NCBI GenBank assembly: GCA_937877165.1
Contig: CALEFO010000229.1
Coordinates: 1-19,623 of the forward strand
DNA length: 19,623 nt
Source: an uncultured Lachnospiraceae bacterium
GTDB taxonomy: Bacteria; Bacillota; Clostridia; Lachnospirales; Lachnospiraceae
Direction of reading: 5' to 3'
Shown: in pieces, positions 1 to 8,839 of the stretch
Layout of the letters: each line of letters opens with the position of its first letter
How positions within the stretch are numbered: position 1 is the stretch's first letter
Position numbers and translations under genes: made by a program
Notes under the pieces: model-generated
Databases searched by the model: none
What the model was told of the DNA's origin: nothing
Seen by the model: the letters and a program-made list of their open reading frames with translations, nothing else

Positions 1-252
1 ATAAAAGCGGCATTCACAGAAAGGAACGTTACTATGCAATTACGATCAGTATAGAGAAGAATCTGAATATTTGCAAGAACCGCCGCCTGCGTCCTCTCTA
101 CCTTGCCTTCTTGGCAAAGCCGGGATTTTGCAAGCGGCGGTCCTTACTTTTCCACTTTTTACGTGAGCTTTATTTCAGCATTTCCGGTACAACCTTATTC
201 CCCGGCTCCTGCTCACAGAAGCCTCCGGCCTCCCGGACGGCATCAGAGGCGA
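1..252. other. Non-coding stretch downstream of the adhesin gene
   Basis: I see no convincing gene here. The stretch holds the adhesin 3' flank and one long-looped inverted repeat (listed separately). On the plus strand, AAAGGA is followed by an ATG near position 34, but that frame stops after six codons. Confidence 0.5.
79..141 (-). terminator. Possible terminator hairpin after the adhesin gene
   Basis: Arms at 79-90 and 130-141 pair over 12 bp in minus-strand RNA; one pair is a G-U wobble, which would be a mismatch on the plus strand, so the minus transcript is the better folder. The 39-nt loop contains a second hairpin (103-107 with 113-117). It lies about 110 nt after the adhesin stop. 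The U-tract is poor (GGTTCTTGC), so termination may need Rho, or the hairpin may only protect the 3' end. Confidence 0.4.
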
Positions 253-3200
253 TCACCCCTGATGTCCTCTTCTCTTCCTCCTCGCGATCATCCAGACGAT
301 CAGCGCGAGCAGCGATGCCCCCGACATACCGCCGTAGACCATCATGTTCCCGTCATCTCCGGTTCCGCGGCCGCGGCCCGCGCCTGCAACGCCGCCTCCG
401 TTCGAAGGACGGTTCCGGTTCGCCCCGCGGACACTCCCGGTTCGCTCTTCATAGTGCCGATCCGTTTCGCGGTAGTTCTTCACCGTGAAAGCAATGCTGC
501 CGTCCGCTCCGACTCCGGTTTCATAGGAGGTCTCGTAATAGTTCCCTACCTCGTCCTCGACGATGGTGTAATGAATGTCCGCACCATTCTTCGTCTTCGG
601 CAGTTCGCCAAAGGAAACCCTCCAGCCGTTCTCCGCCGATGCGGTGCCGGATCCGATCTCCACACCATCCGCCAGCAGACGGAACGTAACGCTCGAAGGC
701 CGCACGCCGTCCGTGTTGTCCTCATCGTCCCAGACCTTCACGGCGCTGACACCGATCTTCTCCTCCATCGGCTTGTTCGTCATGGAAACCGTCACCGGCG
801 CAGCAGCAGTCGTCTCGGTCGTAATCCGGAAGCCGATCTGCCGGCTATCCAGAACATATCCGTCCGGTGCCTTCGTCTCCACGAAGTAGTAATCTCCCAG
901 TGCCAGGCCATCGACCCGCAGGACTCCGGCTGCATTCGTGGTATAGGAACCCACCTTCGCGCCGCCGATCCGGTACAGATCGAAGACTGCCCCGGCCAAT
1001 GCCCTTCCGGTGTACGCATCCGTCTTTGTCAAAATGACGCTTCCACCCTGCCAAATGACCGTATTCGTCACGTTGAAGCCGTTCACCTCCGTCGTGTAGC
1101 CGTTCACCGCATCCTCGGAAATCGTGTAGCTGATCTCCTTGTGATCCGTGTCGTAACGCTTCAGGCCCGTCCAGTTCCAGGACCAGCCGTCCTTCTCTGT
1201 GACGGTCTTGTGATCCATTTCTTTTCCATTCGCATACAAGCGGATCGTGATGCTCTCTGGGCGAAGCCCCGCCGCATTGCCGTTGTCGTTCCAGTTCTTG
1301 GATCCGGCCACCTGCACCGTCTCCGGCGTGTAGGTGTTCGTGATCACATAGCCCTTTGACGCTTCTCCCGATACCGTTTTCGTGTATCCCGCAGGTGCAT
1401 TCACTTCATCCACCGTGTACTCCACCTGTTTCCCGTCATGATACTTCGGCAGATTCTCGAACTTATACTTCCAGCCGTTTGCACTGCTGAGCTTCTGCGT
1501 CCTTCCGCTCACGCCCTCAATCTCGGAACCATCTACCTTCGCAACAAGCCTTACCTCAATCGAATCCGGACGCTTGTTGTCACGGTTGTTGTCATCGTCC
1601 CACTTCTTCGTGACTTCCAGACTCTTCGTGGACGGATTATGCGTGTTCGTGATCGTCTTGCCGTCCTCGCTTACGCTCGGCGTATATCCATCCGGCACGT
1701 TCTTCTCTTTCGCACGATACGTCACATTCTTTCCGCCTTCCTTCTCAGGCAGATTCTCCCACTTGTAACTCCACTCGTTTCCGCTCTTTGTGACAGTTGC
1801 AGTAGCACCGGTTACTTCACTCCATGCCTCATCCGCATCCCCTTCCACATGCTTCTCCAGTGTAAGGTCCAGTTTCTCCGGTCTTATTCCGTCCTGGTCG
1901 TTTCCATCAGACCACACCTTCGTGACTTCCAGACTCGTCGTCTCCGCTTCATGATTTCTTAAATAAACTATTTCTCCATTTTTGCAAACTTCACCCGAAA
2001 AATCATCTGGCTTAGATTCCGGATATTTAGTCTTATCCTCATGATTCATAATAAAGAGATAGCCACTACTTCCTAACTCTCCCTTTTCATACCCAGTCGG
2101 TGCCTTTTCCTCAACAAGTTTATAAGCAGTATTGTATGTAATTAAATCTTTTGTTTCTATTAATCCACTGCTATTGGCTTTAAGTTTTTTCCCGACAGGA
2201 GTCCAGTCTTTTTTATCTTTATCATATTTGTATAATTGAAATTCTCCTCCTGGTAGATATTTACTTTCATTAGCAGCATCCACCTTATAGAAATTAATAC
2301 CAGTTGCATTAAGATCGGCAACGCTTGTAGAAACTTGCGTATACGTATTCTTCTTATTACTTGTATTATCTTCCGAAGAAATTGTCACAGCGAACGTATT
2401 ATTCAAAGTACAATTGGTGTTCGCATTTCCAGAAAAATGATAAATATAATCAATTTTTAGTTTTTTAGTATCCGGTAAAGTAAAATCAATGTACTTGTGA
2501 TGCTCTCGACCTCCATTTTTCAAATCTTCACGAGTCGTATAAGAAAAATCTGTTATCGGTTCGCCTGTATCCAAATCCGTAACTTTCACACTTTGTGGAA
2601 CAAGTGAGACTTCGTATCCATTCCACTCAACGCTCGTATAAAATAAATCATCGACACAAGAAATCGTTCCGGAGTTTCCAAGTTTTTTTCCAGACGGATT
2701 AACCGTAATGGAATATTTAACATTGTTACCTTCAAATGTTCCATCCTTATAGTTAGTCACTACTTTTTCTACAAGATTTTCCTTTTCCTCATCTTTCCTC
2801 TTCAATGTAACCTTCTGTGTCTGGCTAGCTTCTCCATTGATTTCATTATTCGTATCCGAGACCTTCACAGAATTTTTCTCTACCTTATCTGTCCCTTCGC
2901 TCCATTCAGAATCGTCATCAATTTTAGCTTCATAATCTATTGTCAAAACCTCCCCGTTTTTAAGTCCTTTTATAAAGCTAGCAGGTAGTGTTAAGCTTAT
3001 ATTTCCTTCGCCTATACTTGCAGTTATTCCCTCGTTAAATGATCCACCTCTGGTAAAATCTATCCAATAGTTTTTTATTTGTGCCTTGGTTAAAGTCATA
3101 CCTTCTGGGATAGTATCTGTAATTATAATATCCCCTGTAGTATTCTTTTTTTCCTCCGGAACACATACTTCAACTTCCCATTTTAAGATGATATTACCAT

Positions 3201-6200
3201 TGTTATTAATTCCTGAGTCCGTTGAAGCATATGACGTATCATCCGTTGTCATTTTGATTCCATCCAGTTTCTTCACCAAAGGATGTTCTGGCTCATACTG
3301 ATTTTCACCTTGATCCGATAAATTTGTATTATTTATATTTATTTTATTTTGAAATATCTGGCTTACATCTTTATTTGAAATTTTTCCGTCAGAAGAATAA
3401 CTGTATGTAAACTCTCCAGAAAAATCGCATCCTACTTCAACGGTATATCCATTCTGATTCCACGTAATCTTGTAATTCTCATCTCCGAATTGCTTTTTCC
3501 ATGCCGCATCAATAACTCTTTTTTCATCTTCTGTATATGTCTGAGATAAATCTTGGAAATAATCATTGAATATCCACGGAGCCTTTAATACGCTCTTTCC
3601 AGAATCAATGGTAACCTCCCAATTTAATTTAACTGTCCCATCATTATTATCTACTAATCCGGTTCCTTTTTTGCTAAGTGAGCCTTCCACACTTCCAGTG
3701 TCTATGGATATATTTCCAGTGTCTCTTTTCTCGTTTTCTTTTTCAAGTATCGCTTGATTGGTAACAGTCTGATTTCCCGCATTTTTTTCGGTCGTGGTAT
3801 ATGTTATAGTATATGTTTCCGCTGTGTCAGTTTTAAATGTATAGGGAAGCTGAATCCGACTAGCTCCGTTTACAGAAGGAGCAATGTCCACGCTTCCTTT
3901 ATATTCCTCTCCATTAAAGATATCTTTGATGGTCCATCCTTTTAAATTGATTTTTCCACTATTAACAACAATAGTCCATTTAACGGACCCATCTGCCTGT
4001 TTCTTCCCACTTTTCTCGATTAGATTCTGTTTAAAATCATGAGTTATCTCTGTTTCTGCCTCAAGCTTTTTCCCATCTTTATCATATGATGTAGCCTTCA
4101 CTTCATTTGTCACCGTGGACGTATAATTTTCTTTTGTGAGCTTTGCAGTATATGTAATGATATACTCATCCCCTGCTTCCAGTTTTGGAATTGTTATGTC
4201 AAAGGACTTATTTCCAGTGTTCGGAATTCCATCGACAAAGGAAGAAGTAATATCTGTACCATTTCTTTTTACGGTAAATCCTTCTAGATAGGTAAGCTCT
4301 TCCCCATTAGTTGCGCTCATAATATCCTCGAGCAAGACTTTCTCATTCGTTCCATTGGCACTTCTAACCGTTATTTGATATTCTATTTTTCCTTGATTTT
4401 CATCAACTACCTTCTGGGTCTTTTCTACTTCCAGATCCTCTGTATGATACTTTTTCTCTTCAATTGTGAGCGTTGAATGAACTTTATCGCTCCAATCAAT
4501 TGAAGTCTTTCCTCCATTGCCAGAAGATGCCTGTGATGCGCTACATTCAAACCCAATATTTCCAACCGCAGTACTTTGAAGATTACTGTTTATAGTATTC
4601 TGATCTTCAATAGTTATAGTGATTATTCCTGTATTTTTATTTATTTCATATTTTCCTATCTCTTGGTGTTGACTATTAAAAACTGTTCCGCTCAAACCAC
4701 TATCATCTTTTTCTGCCAAATTAAAATTAGTTGGCAATTGATAAGTAAGTGTTTTTGACCTCTGCAATGTTCCAGCAGGAAGTGCATAGGATAAAACAAA
4801 TCGTAATGTATCATTTAATCCTATCTGCGTATTTTGATCAACAGCTGTATCATTTTTGTTTACTGTAACTCCTGTCAGATATTCTCTCAGATCAATGCTG
4901 TCAACATTCTGGCCGCCATCCGCATACATCGCAATCATTCCATACGTGGAGAAGCTTTCCGTCTCAAACTCTGCATTTCCGTCCCCAGTGCCTTCTGCGA
5001 CAACTTCCGTCTCGCCGCCGTGCATATGGACCACTGCGGTGTCTGCAATTTGTTTTCCTTCAGGTACGTTCCACGGAATGCCGCCGTCGAACTTCATGGT
5101 TACGTGGACAGACTCCCTGGGCTGGATTTCTTCACCGTCCTTGTCAAGAGAGATGTCATAAAGGACGCCCGTCACATTCTCCGGATTCTGGCCGAGGGCC
5201 GCACTTACCTTCGCCATGATCTGGGACATTCTGGCTGCTGCAATGGGAGATACCGAAACCTTTGTACCCTCCGGAATCTTCGCGTCTTTGGTTGCAGAGA
5301 CGGTGACCGTGAGATTCCCGCAGGTTCCTGTCAGCTGCTCGGTATACTCTTCGTCTTCCTGATAGACATAGGTGATCTTCGTGTTCTCTTTCAGAAGCTC
5401 GCCGTCCACATAGTAGGCGTACTGGCCCGCTTCGATGACTTCCTTGTCGATGGATGTGATTTTGTCGGTGCCGATCTCGGCGTACTGGTACTCGTAGCCC
5501 TGGATGTAGGGAGCGACCTTGGACAGGTCATTGGTGCCGATGGCAAGAGGGAACGCATAGTCTCCCTGGATCGCCGCGCCGGTCTGGTCCACTGCTTCGC
5601 CGGTCACTTCAATGGAAGCGATCGCAGGAGTGATCTCTTCCTTCCGGGCATAGGTATAGACGATCGTCGCGGCATCGCCTGCGGCAATCCGGTTTTCTTC
5701 TCCGTTTACGGTATAGGTGTAGAAGGTCTTCGTGACGGTTTCTTCCTTCGACTCCGTGGTCTCGACATCCTTTGTGAAGACGGTGTCTTCCGAAAGCACT
5801 GCTCCGTCCAGCGTAATGCTCTGAAGCGCGTAGCCGTTGAAGGCCTTCACCTTGTCGGAGAGCGCAATGGAGTCTCCGGAGAGATTCACGGCCCCGCAGA
5901 GGATGGTGCCGTCCTCCGCCTTATAGATGGCTTTCAAAGAAGCGGATTGATTGACTTCCTTCTTCTCCGTTCCCGGCTCCTCCGCGGTTTCAGACTTCTC
6001 GCCTTTCTTGTCGTCTTTGGCGGCATCGGACGGATCCTTGGCGGCCGCATCCTTCTTGCTATCGTTCTTCCTGCCTTCTTCCTCGCCGGCTTTGTCTTTC
6101 TTAAGCTCGTCCTTCTGTGCGTCCTTCCGGCCGCCGGTCTTGTCGGAGGACTTGTCGCCTGTGACGGTCTTATCGTCTGCTGCCGTCTTATCCTTCGCGG

Positions 6201-7101
6201 TCTCTTCCTGCTTCGTGTCCGCGGCGGCATCCTTTCTGCCGTCCTTCTCCGGCTCCTTCGTGTCCTTCGAAGGTTCTGCCTGCTCCGGCGCCTTCGTTAC
6301 CGTGATAACGGCCTTGGGGAGCTCCACCTTGTCGGCGAGCTGATAGAGTGCCCCCCCGTCTTCGTCCTTGTTCCAGTCCTTGTCGAGCTCGGATGTGAAG
6401 GTATAGGTGCCCGCCTCGGTGTTGTGGTAGGACTCCTCGCCGTTCCAGGTGACGGTGACGGTCTCCTTCTCTTCGTCCACCTTGACGTCGATTTCCTTCG
6501 GGAGCTTCAGCTCCGCGTATGCGGGAGCGTCGTCCGTCGTATAGGTGCCAAGGTCGATGTCTTCCGTGAGGACAGAGGTGATTTCCTTCGGGGAGTCTTC
6601 CCGGCTGTCCTCTTCCCCTGCATCCCGGTTTTCCTTCTGATCTGCGTCCGGATTTCCCTCCGGGGACCCGTCTTCGGATTGTCCCGCTTCGCTGCCGCTC
6701 TCAGGGGCGTTCTTCTCCTGTGCGACTTCGCTCCCGGAATTCCCGCTGTCGGAAGCTTCCTCGTCCGGGGCGGTAACTTCTTCCTGCGAAGCGTTTTCCT
6801 CCTCGGGATTGCCTTCCGAAGCCTCTGCCGCTTCCGGCGCACTCTCTTCCATGACTGCAGTGTTCTCCGCGCCGTCTTCCTCCGAAACAGCGGCTGCCCC
6901 GGCCTGTTCCCCGTCCGCGCTCTGCTCCGCGGGCTCACCTGCCGGATCCGGAGCAGCATTCTGCGAGGCCTCTGCTGCATTCTCCTCCTCCGAATTCTCT
7001 GCGTATATGACGACCGGCTGCACCGCGCTCGTCAGGGTCGATGTCACCATAGCCGCAACGCCGATGGATGCGATGAATTTCCGGAATTTGTTGTTCTGCA
7101 T
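253..7101 (-). CDS. Giant CnaB/SpaA-repeat surface adhesin, membrane-anchored
   Basis: A 2282-residue secreted surface protein, probably an adhesin. The chosen start is the ATG at 7101, with AGGGAGGA four bases upstream; the TTG at 7122 has no such site. Residues 1-34 form a signal peptide (likely cut after VIYA). Then come an acidic low-complexity stretch (about 35-175), a small beta domain (about 184-270), a K/D/E-rich linker (about 271-385), two MucBP-like segments, an adhesive core with several Ig-like repeats (about 735-1590), a SpaA domain (about 1599-1710), CnaB domains (about 1721-1818, 1826-1922, 1930-2014), a second SpaA domain (about 2022-2110) and a last CnaB domain (about 2117-2209). 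CnaB strands with VTK.W, Y.V.E and ITNT motifs imply intramolecular isopeptide bonds. The C-terminus has a TM helix and an RRKRR tail, but GRGTGDD stands where LPXTGD is expected. The central third is AT-rich. Its ligand is unknown. Confidence 0.9.
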   Translation of the reverse strand: MQNNKFRKFIASIGVAAMVTSTLTSAVQPVVIYAENSEEENAAEASQNAAPDPAGEPAEQSADGEQAGAAAVSEEDGAENTAVMEESAPEAAEASEGNPEEENASQEEVTAPDEEASDSGNSGSEVAQEKNAPESGSEAGQSEDGSPEGNPDADQKENRDAGEEDSREDSPKEITSVLTEDIDLGTYTTDDAPAYAELKLPKEIDVKVDEEKETVTVTWNGEESYHNTEAGTYTFTSELDKDWNKDEDGGALYQLADKVELPKAVITVTKAPEQAEPSKDTKEPEKDGRKDAAADTKQEETAKDKTAADDKTVTGDKSSDKTGGRKDAQKDELKKDKAGEEEGRKNDSKKDAAAKDPSDAAKDDKKGEKSETAEEPGTEKKEVNQSASLKAIYKAEDGTILCGAVNLSGDSIALSDKVKAFNGYALQSITLDGAVLSEDTVFTKDVETTESKEETVTKTFYTYTVNGEENRIAAGDAATIVYTYARKEEITPAIASIEVTGEAVDQTGAAIQGDYAFPLAIGTNDLSKVAPYIQGYEYQYAEIGTDKITSIDKEVIEAGQYAYYVDGELLKENTKITYVYQEDEEYTEQLTGTCGNLTVTVSATKDAKIPEGTKVSVSPIAAARMSQIMAKVSAALGQNPENVTGVLYDISLDKDGEEIQPRESVHVTMKFDGGIPWNVPEGKQIADTAVVHMHGGETEVVAEGTGDGNAEFETESFSTYGMIAMYADGGQNVDSIDLREYLTGVTVNKNDTAVDQNTQIGLNDTLRFVLSYALPAGTLQRSKTLTYQLPTNFNLAEKDDSGLSGTVFNSQHQEIGKYEINKNTGIITITIEDQNTINSNLQSTAVGNIGFECSASQASSGNGGKTSIDWSDKVHSTLTIEEKKYHTEDLEVEKTQKVVDENQGKIEYQITVRSANGTNEKVLLEDIMSATNGEELTYLEGFTVKRNGTDITSSFVDGIPNTGNKSFDITIPKLEAGDEYIITYTAKLTKENYTSTVTNEVKATSYDKDGKKLEAETEITHDFKQNLIEKSGKKQADGSVKWTIVVNSGKINLKGWTIKDIFNGEEYKGSVDIAPSVNGASRIQLPYTFKTDTAETYTITYTTTEKNAGNQTVTNQAILEKENEKRDTGNISIDTGSVEGSLSKKGTGLVDNNDGTVKLNWEVTIDSGKSVLKAPWIFNDYFQDLSQTYTEDEKRVIDAAWKKQFGDENYKITWNQNGYTVEVGCDFSGEFTYSYSSDGKISNKDVSQIFQNKININNTNLSDQGENQYEPEHPLVKKLDGIKMTTDDTSYASTDSGINNNGNIILKWEVEVCVPEEKKNTTGDIIITDTIPEGMTLTKAQIKNYWIDFTRGGSFNEGITASIGEGNISLTLPASFIKGLKNGEVLTIDYEAKIDDDSEWSEGTDKVEKNSVKVSDTNNEINGEASQTQKVTLKRKDEEKENLVEKVVTNYKDGTFEGNNVKYSITVNPSGKKLGNSGTISCVDDLFYTSVEWNGYEVSLVPQSVKVTDLDTGEPITDFSYTTREDLKNGGREHHKYIDFTLPDTKKLKIDYIYHFSGNANTNCTLNNTFAVTISSEDNTSNKKNTYTQVSTSVADLNATGINFYKVDAANESKYLPGGEFQLYKYDKDKKDWTPVGKKLKANSSGLIETKDLITYNTAYKLVEEKAPTGYEKGELGSSGYLFIMNHEDKTKYPESKPDDFSGEVCKNGEIVYLRNHEAETTSLEVTKVWSDGNDQDGIRPEKLDLTLEKHVEGDADEAWSEVTGATATVTKSGNEWSYKWENLPEKEGGKNVTYRAKEKNVPDGYTPSVSEDGKTITNTHNPSTKSLEVTKKWDDDNNRDNKRPDSIEVRLVAKVDGSEIEGVSGRTQKLSSANGWKYKFENLPKYHDGKQVEYTVDEVNAPAGYTKTVSGEASKGYVITNTYTPETVQVAGSKNWNDNGNAAGLRPESITIRLYANGKEMDHKTVTEKDGWSWNWTGLKRYDTDHKEISYTISEDAVNGYTTEVNGFNVTNTVIWQGGSVILTKTDAYTGRALAGAVFDLYRIGGAKVGSYTTNAAGVLRVDGLALGDYYFVETKAPDGYVLDSRQIGFRITTETTAAAPVTVSMTNKPMEEKIGVSAVKVWDDEDNTDGVRPSSVTFRLLADGVEIGSGTASAENGWRVSFGELPKTKNGADIHYTIVEDEVGNYYETSYETGVGADGSIAFTVKNYRETDRHYEERTGSVRGANRNRPSNGGGVAGAGRGRGTGDDGNMMVYGGMSGASLLALIVWMIARRKRRGHQG
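1960..4900 (-). other. AT-rich central module of the adhesin gene
   Basis: Within one open frame, base composition changes abruptly. Sample 60-base lines are 60% GC at 1141-1200 and 67% at 6661-6720, but 32% at 2341-2400 and 18% at 3301-3360. The module encodes residues of about 734-1714: the adhesive Ig-like repeats plus the first SpaA domain. The borders fall close to domain edges (before SIDLREYLTG and after YLRNHEA). This looks like an exchanged or imported cassette. The borders are estimated by eye to within about 50 bases. Confidence 0.8.
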
Positions 7102-7105
7102 AGCT

Positions 7106-7113
7106 TCCTCCCT
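7106..7113 (-). promoter_or_regulatory. Ribosome-binding site that sets the adhesin start
   Basis: AGGGAGGA on the minus strand sits four bases before the ATG at 7101. It selects this ATG over the TTG seven codons upstream. Confidence 0.85.
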
Positions 7114-7294
7114 CTTTTGCAAAGCTGTGATTGAATATACGAAAATGAAAGCGGTCCAATCTCCCTCTTGAACAGCTCTCTGATTCTTACAATTCGTTAT
7201 GAATGTCAGGTTTCCTCAAATTCATTTATCATATGTAGCACCTGCACACCATGTGATAAATTCCCCGGATCGTCCGGGCTTGAAGCTTAACATG

Positions 7295-7303
7295 ATTTTA
7301 GCA
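7295..7303 (-). promoter_or_regulatory. Candidate extended -10 promoter of the adhesin
   Basis: TGCTAAAAT on the minus strand matches the extended -10 pattern TGnTATAAT with one mismatch. I see no good -35 box. If used, it gives a leader of about 190 nt containing a CCCGGA/TCCGGG hairpin. Confidence 0.35.
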
Positions 7304-7489
7304 TGGAATTGATTTATTGACCGGATTTCAACATTTTTGACGGCAGAATCGTCATTTTTGCATTTTTCTTATGTGCAAATTGTTGGATTTCGCCTTTTCG
7401 TCAGGAGTGGCACGGCGCAGGTTTCCGGTGTCACTGGTTTTCCGCACGAAAATACGGGAGGAAATTGTGCGGTTTGTATAATGAAAGGA

Positions 7490-7518
7490 AGGGCACTCCG
7501 GATTCTCCGGAGTGCCCT
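7490..7518 (-). terminator. Terminator-like hairpin after the transposase
   Basis: A perfect 12-bp stem (AGGGCACTCCGG with its complement) and a 5-nt loop. On the minus strand it is followed by the U-rich TTCCTTTCATT. It lies about 100 nt after the second stop (7620) of the interrupted transposase, so it probably ends that transcript and insulates the adhesin promoter. Confidence 0.65.
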
Positions 7519-7619
7519 CTGCTGCTTGATCCTGTATAAATGCCCTTTTATAAGCCTGCTGCCAGGCGGTTGGATGGCATGGTCTTTTTTGCCCTTTCCT
7601 TCCCTGCAGTGGTGTCGTT

Positions 7620-7766
7620 CTATTGGCCCGCCTCCGCCAGAAGCTTCTTCAGGCGGGCGATTTCCCGGTCCTTCTCGGAGAGAGCCTGGTCCTTCTCGGA
7701 GAGAATGCTGCTGTATTTTTTATCCATTTCTTCCTTCACCTGCGCAGTCACCTTGGCAGTGACTCT
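7620..7766 (-). pseudogene. Detached coiled-coil tail of the transposase
   Basis: Directly behind the TAA at 7767-7769, and in the same frame, 48 further codons are open up to TAG at 7620-7622. They read as a coherent charged helix: RVTAKVTAQVKEE, then SEKDQALSEKDRE, then IARLKKLL. The segment includes a short duplicated unit (SEKD twice). Such a tail is typical of this transposase family. One base change (for example AAA to TAA, giving a lysine) would restore a 327-residue protein. No separate start or ribosome-binding site is visible, so it is most simply a cut-off 3' end. Confidence 0.75.
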
Positions 7767-8603
7767 TTACGTCGTGCGCTCTACAATGCCTTCACTTAAA
7801 TTGCACATTCCCTGCACCTCCTCATCTACTGTTTTTACCATTGGGATATGATACTGCTCTTCCAGAATCTTCTTTTTCGTGTCAGTGTCTATCACCTCAG
7901 AGAGCAGCGTCGACAGCATTCCAATCAGTTCATCACCGGTTGTGCTGCCATCCGCAGTCAGATTGATAAAAATCGTTGAAAACAGATCATACCTTCCGAA
8001 CGACATCTTCGGAAGGTTCTCTGTCGGATATATTACTTTGGGCGTGATTCCATACTGAACAATCGTGTCCGCGGCCAGCCTCTTTATGCTTTTCGCCGGT
8101 GAATTCATGCAGATCCAGATGGAGTAAACCTTCTTGATCTTATCATAGGAGCTGGTCGTAAATTCCCGGTCCAGCTGCTCCGACATCAGCCTTGCTGGAT
8201 AAAAGATCGACCTGCTCACCAGATCATAGGGAAGCTGCACTGACTTCTGCGCCTCGATATTGATATACATTTTCTGCGGCTCTCCTTTTCTGGTGAGCAC
8301 GCTGAATACAATATCGAAGGTCACCTCCCCCTCTCCGGGGAGTCTGCTGTCCGTTCCCAGGCTCTGCACCACTTCTGTTTTGTTTCTCGCGTCGGGACGG
8401 ACTCTCCGGCTTGCGATTTCCGGAGTTCCGATGATCGCCTTTTCGGCTTCCTCATACGAATAATCCCGAAATTCCGGAACCGTCCCGACCAGAATCCTCG
8501 CAAGAATGCACTTGGTCGCCAGTACGCGCTTCACGGCTGCGTCATACCGGACATTCTGGTCCGCAGAATCAAGCTCTGCAGATAAATACGTTTGTTCCTT
8601 CAA
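7767..8603 (-). CDS. PD-(D/E)XK nuclease family transposase, cut short by an in-frame stop
   Basis: 278 residues, resembling the Rpn/PDDEXK_2 putative transposases that are abundant in gut Lachnospiraceae; known relatives are DNA endonucleases that promote recombination. The nuclease core is visible as GEVTFDIVFSV (metal-binding Asp) followed about 20 residues later by YINIEAQKS, the E-x-Q/K form of the active site. SRSIFYPARLMSEQL, VYSIWICMN and DELIGMLSTLLS also fit the family. The start is TTG at 8603, supported by a perfect AAGGAGGT five bases upstream; no ATG fits better. The frame ends at TAA 7767, but the expected coiled-coil tail continues in frame behind it. The nuclease domain is intact, so the shortened protein may still be active. 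No terminal inverted repeats of an insertion sequence were recognised. Confidence 0.8.
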   Translation of the reverse strand: MKEQTYLSAELDSADQNVRYDAAVKRVLATKCILARILVGTVPEFRDYSYEEAEKAIIGTPEIASRRVRPDARNKTEVVQSLGTDSRLPGEGEVTFDIVFSVLTRKGEPQKMYINIEAQKSVQLPYDLVSRSIFYPARLMSEQLDREFTTSSYDKIKKVYSIWICMNSPAKSIKRLAADTIVQYGITPKVIYPTENLPKMSFGRYDLFSTIFINLTADGSTTGDELIGMLSTLLSEVIDTDTKKKILEEQYHIPMVKTVDEEVQGMCNLSEGIVERTT

Positions 8604-8608
8604 TCGTT

Positions 8609-8616
8609 ACCTCCTT
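8609..8616 (-). promoter_or_regulatory. Ribosome-binding site for the TTG-started transposase
   Basis: A consensus AAGGAGGT lies five bases before TTG at 8603. Together they mark a non-ATG start. Confidence 0.85.
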
Positions 8617-8650
8617 GTTCATGTGTGAATCCAAACAGGGAGGCATCTGC

Positions 8651-8682
8651 CGATCCCTGTCTGATTTGCAGGGATCGATCCC
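8651..8682 (-). promoter_or_regulatory. Leader hairpins ahead of the transposase
   Basis: CGATCCCTG (8651-8659) pairs with CAGGGATCG (8669-8677) as a 9-bp stem. The right arm also lies inside the 12-bp palindrome GGGATCGATCCC (8671-8682), so the two structures exclude each other. They sit about 50 nt upstream of the ribosome-binding site. A regulatory role is inferred only from position. Confidence 0.35.
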
Positions 8683-8711
8683 TTGTGTACGCCTATATGA
8701 AATTTGTCTTC

Positions 8712-8720
8712 ATCATATCA
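8712..8720 (-). promoter_or_regulatory. Candidate extended -10 promoter of the transposase
   Basis: TGATATGAT on the minus strand fits the extended -10 pattern; no clear -35 box. It would give a leader of about 100 nt that includes the hairpins at 8651-8682. Confidence 0.35.
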
Positions 8721-8839
8721 CATCCGGCGAAATGAAAACACGTACACTTCACCGTTACGATGTAATCCTCCATAAGAGTTTTTGTTCGGAACACTTAACA
8801 TATTCTGAGAGAGTGCTGCCGTTAAATTTCATCAAAAAA

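Larger units (their letters stand above)
7123..7619. other. Intergenic region between adhesin and transposase tail
   Basis: No gene seen. It holds the adhesin leader and a candidate extended -10 box (7295-7303), a small hairpin in that leader (7264-7269 with 7273-7278), a 5-bp hairpin (7338-7342 with 7350-7354) flanked by T-runs, and the strong hairpin that ends the transposase transcript (7490-7518). Confidence 0.6.

Noticed and set aside
170..256. Short minus-strand frame overlapping the adhesin stop (VIASDAVREAGGF...)
   Set aside because: Only about 28 codons after a possible GTG, with no well-spaced ribosome-binding site. It could be a relic of an older C-terminus but cannot be supported.
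103..1359. 418-codon plus-strand frame over the adhesin 3' end
   Set aside because: Antisense to the CnaB/SpaA region, no initiation signal, His/Arg-rich nonsense-like translation.
4834..7134. 766-codon open frame on the plus strand, antisense to the adhesin
   Set aside because: It is the shadow of a GC-rich coding strand: no ribosome-binding site, no recognisable domain, and a low-complexity Arg/Leu/Val-rich translation. The minus-strand product has a signal peptide and real domains.
7338..7354. Small hairpin followed by T-run on the plus strand
   Set aside because: Only 5 bp, AT-rich surroundings and no plus-strand gene to terminate.
7671..7710. Short direct repeats suggesting a CRISPR or satellite array
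   Set aside because: They are two copies of a coiled-coil coding unit (SEKD) in the transposase tail; there are no spacers or further copies.
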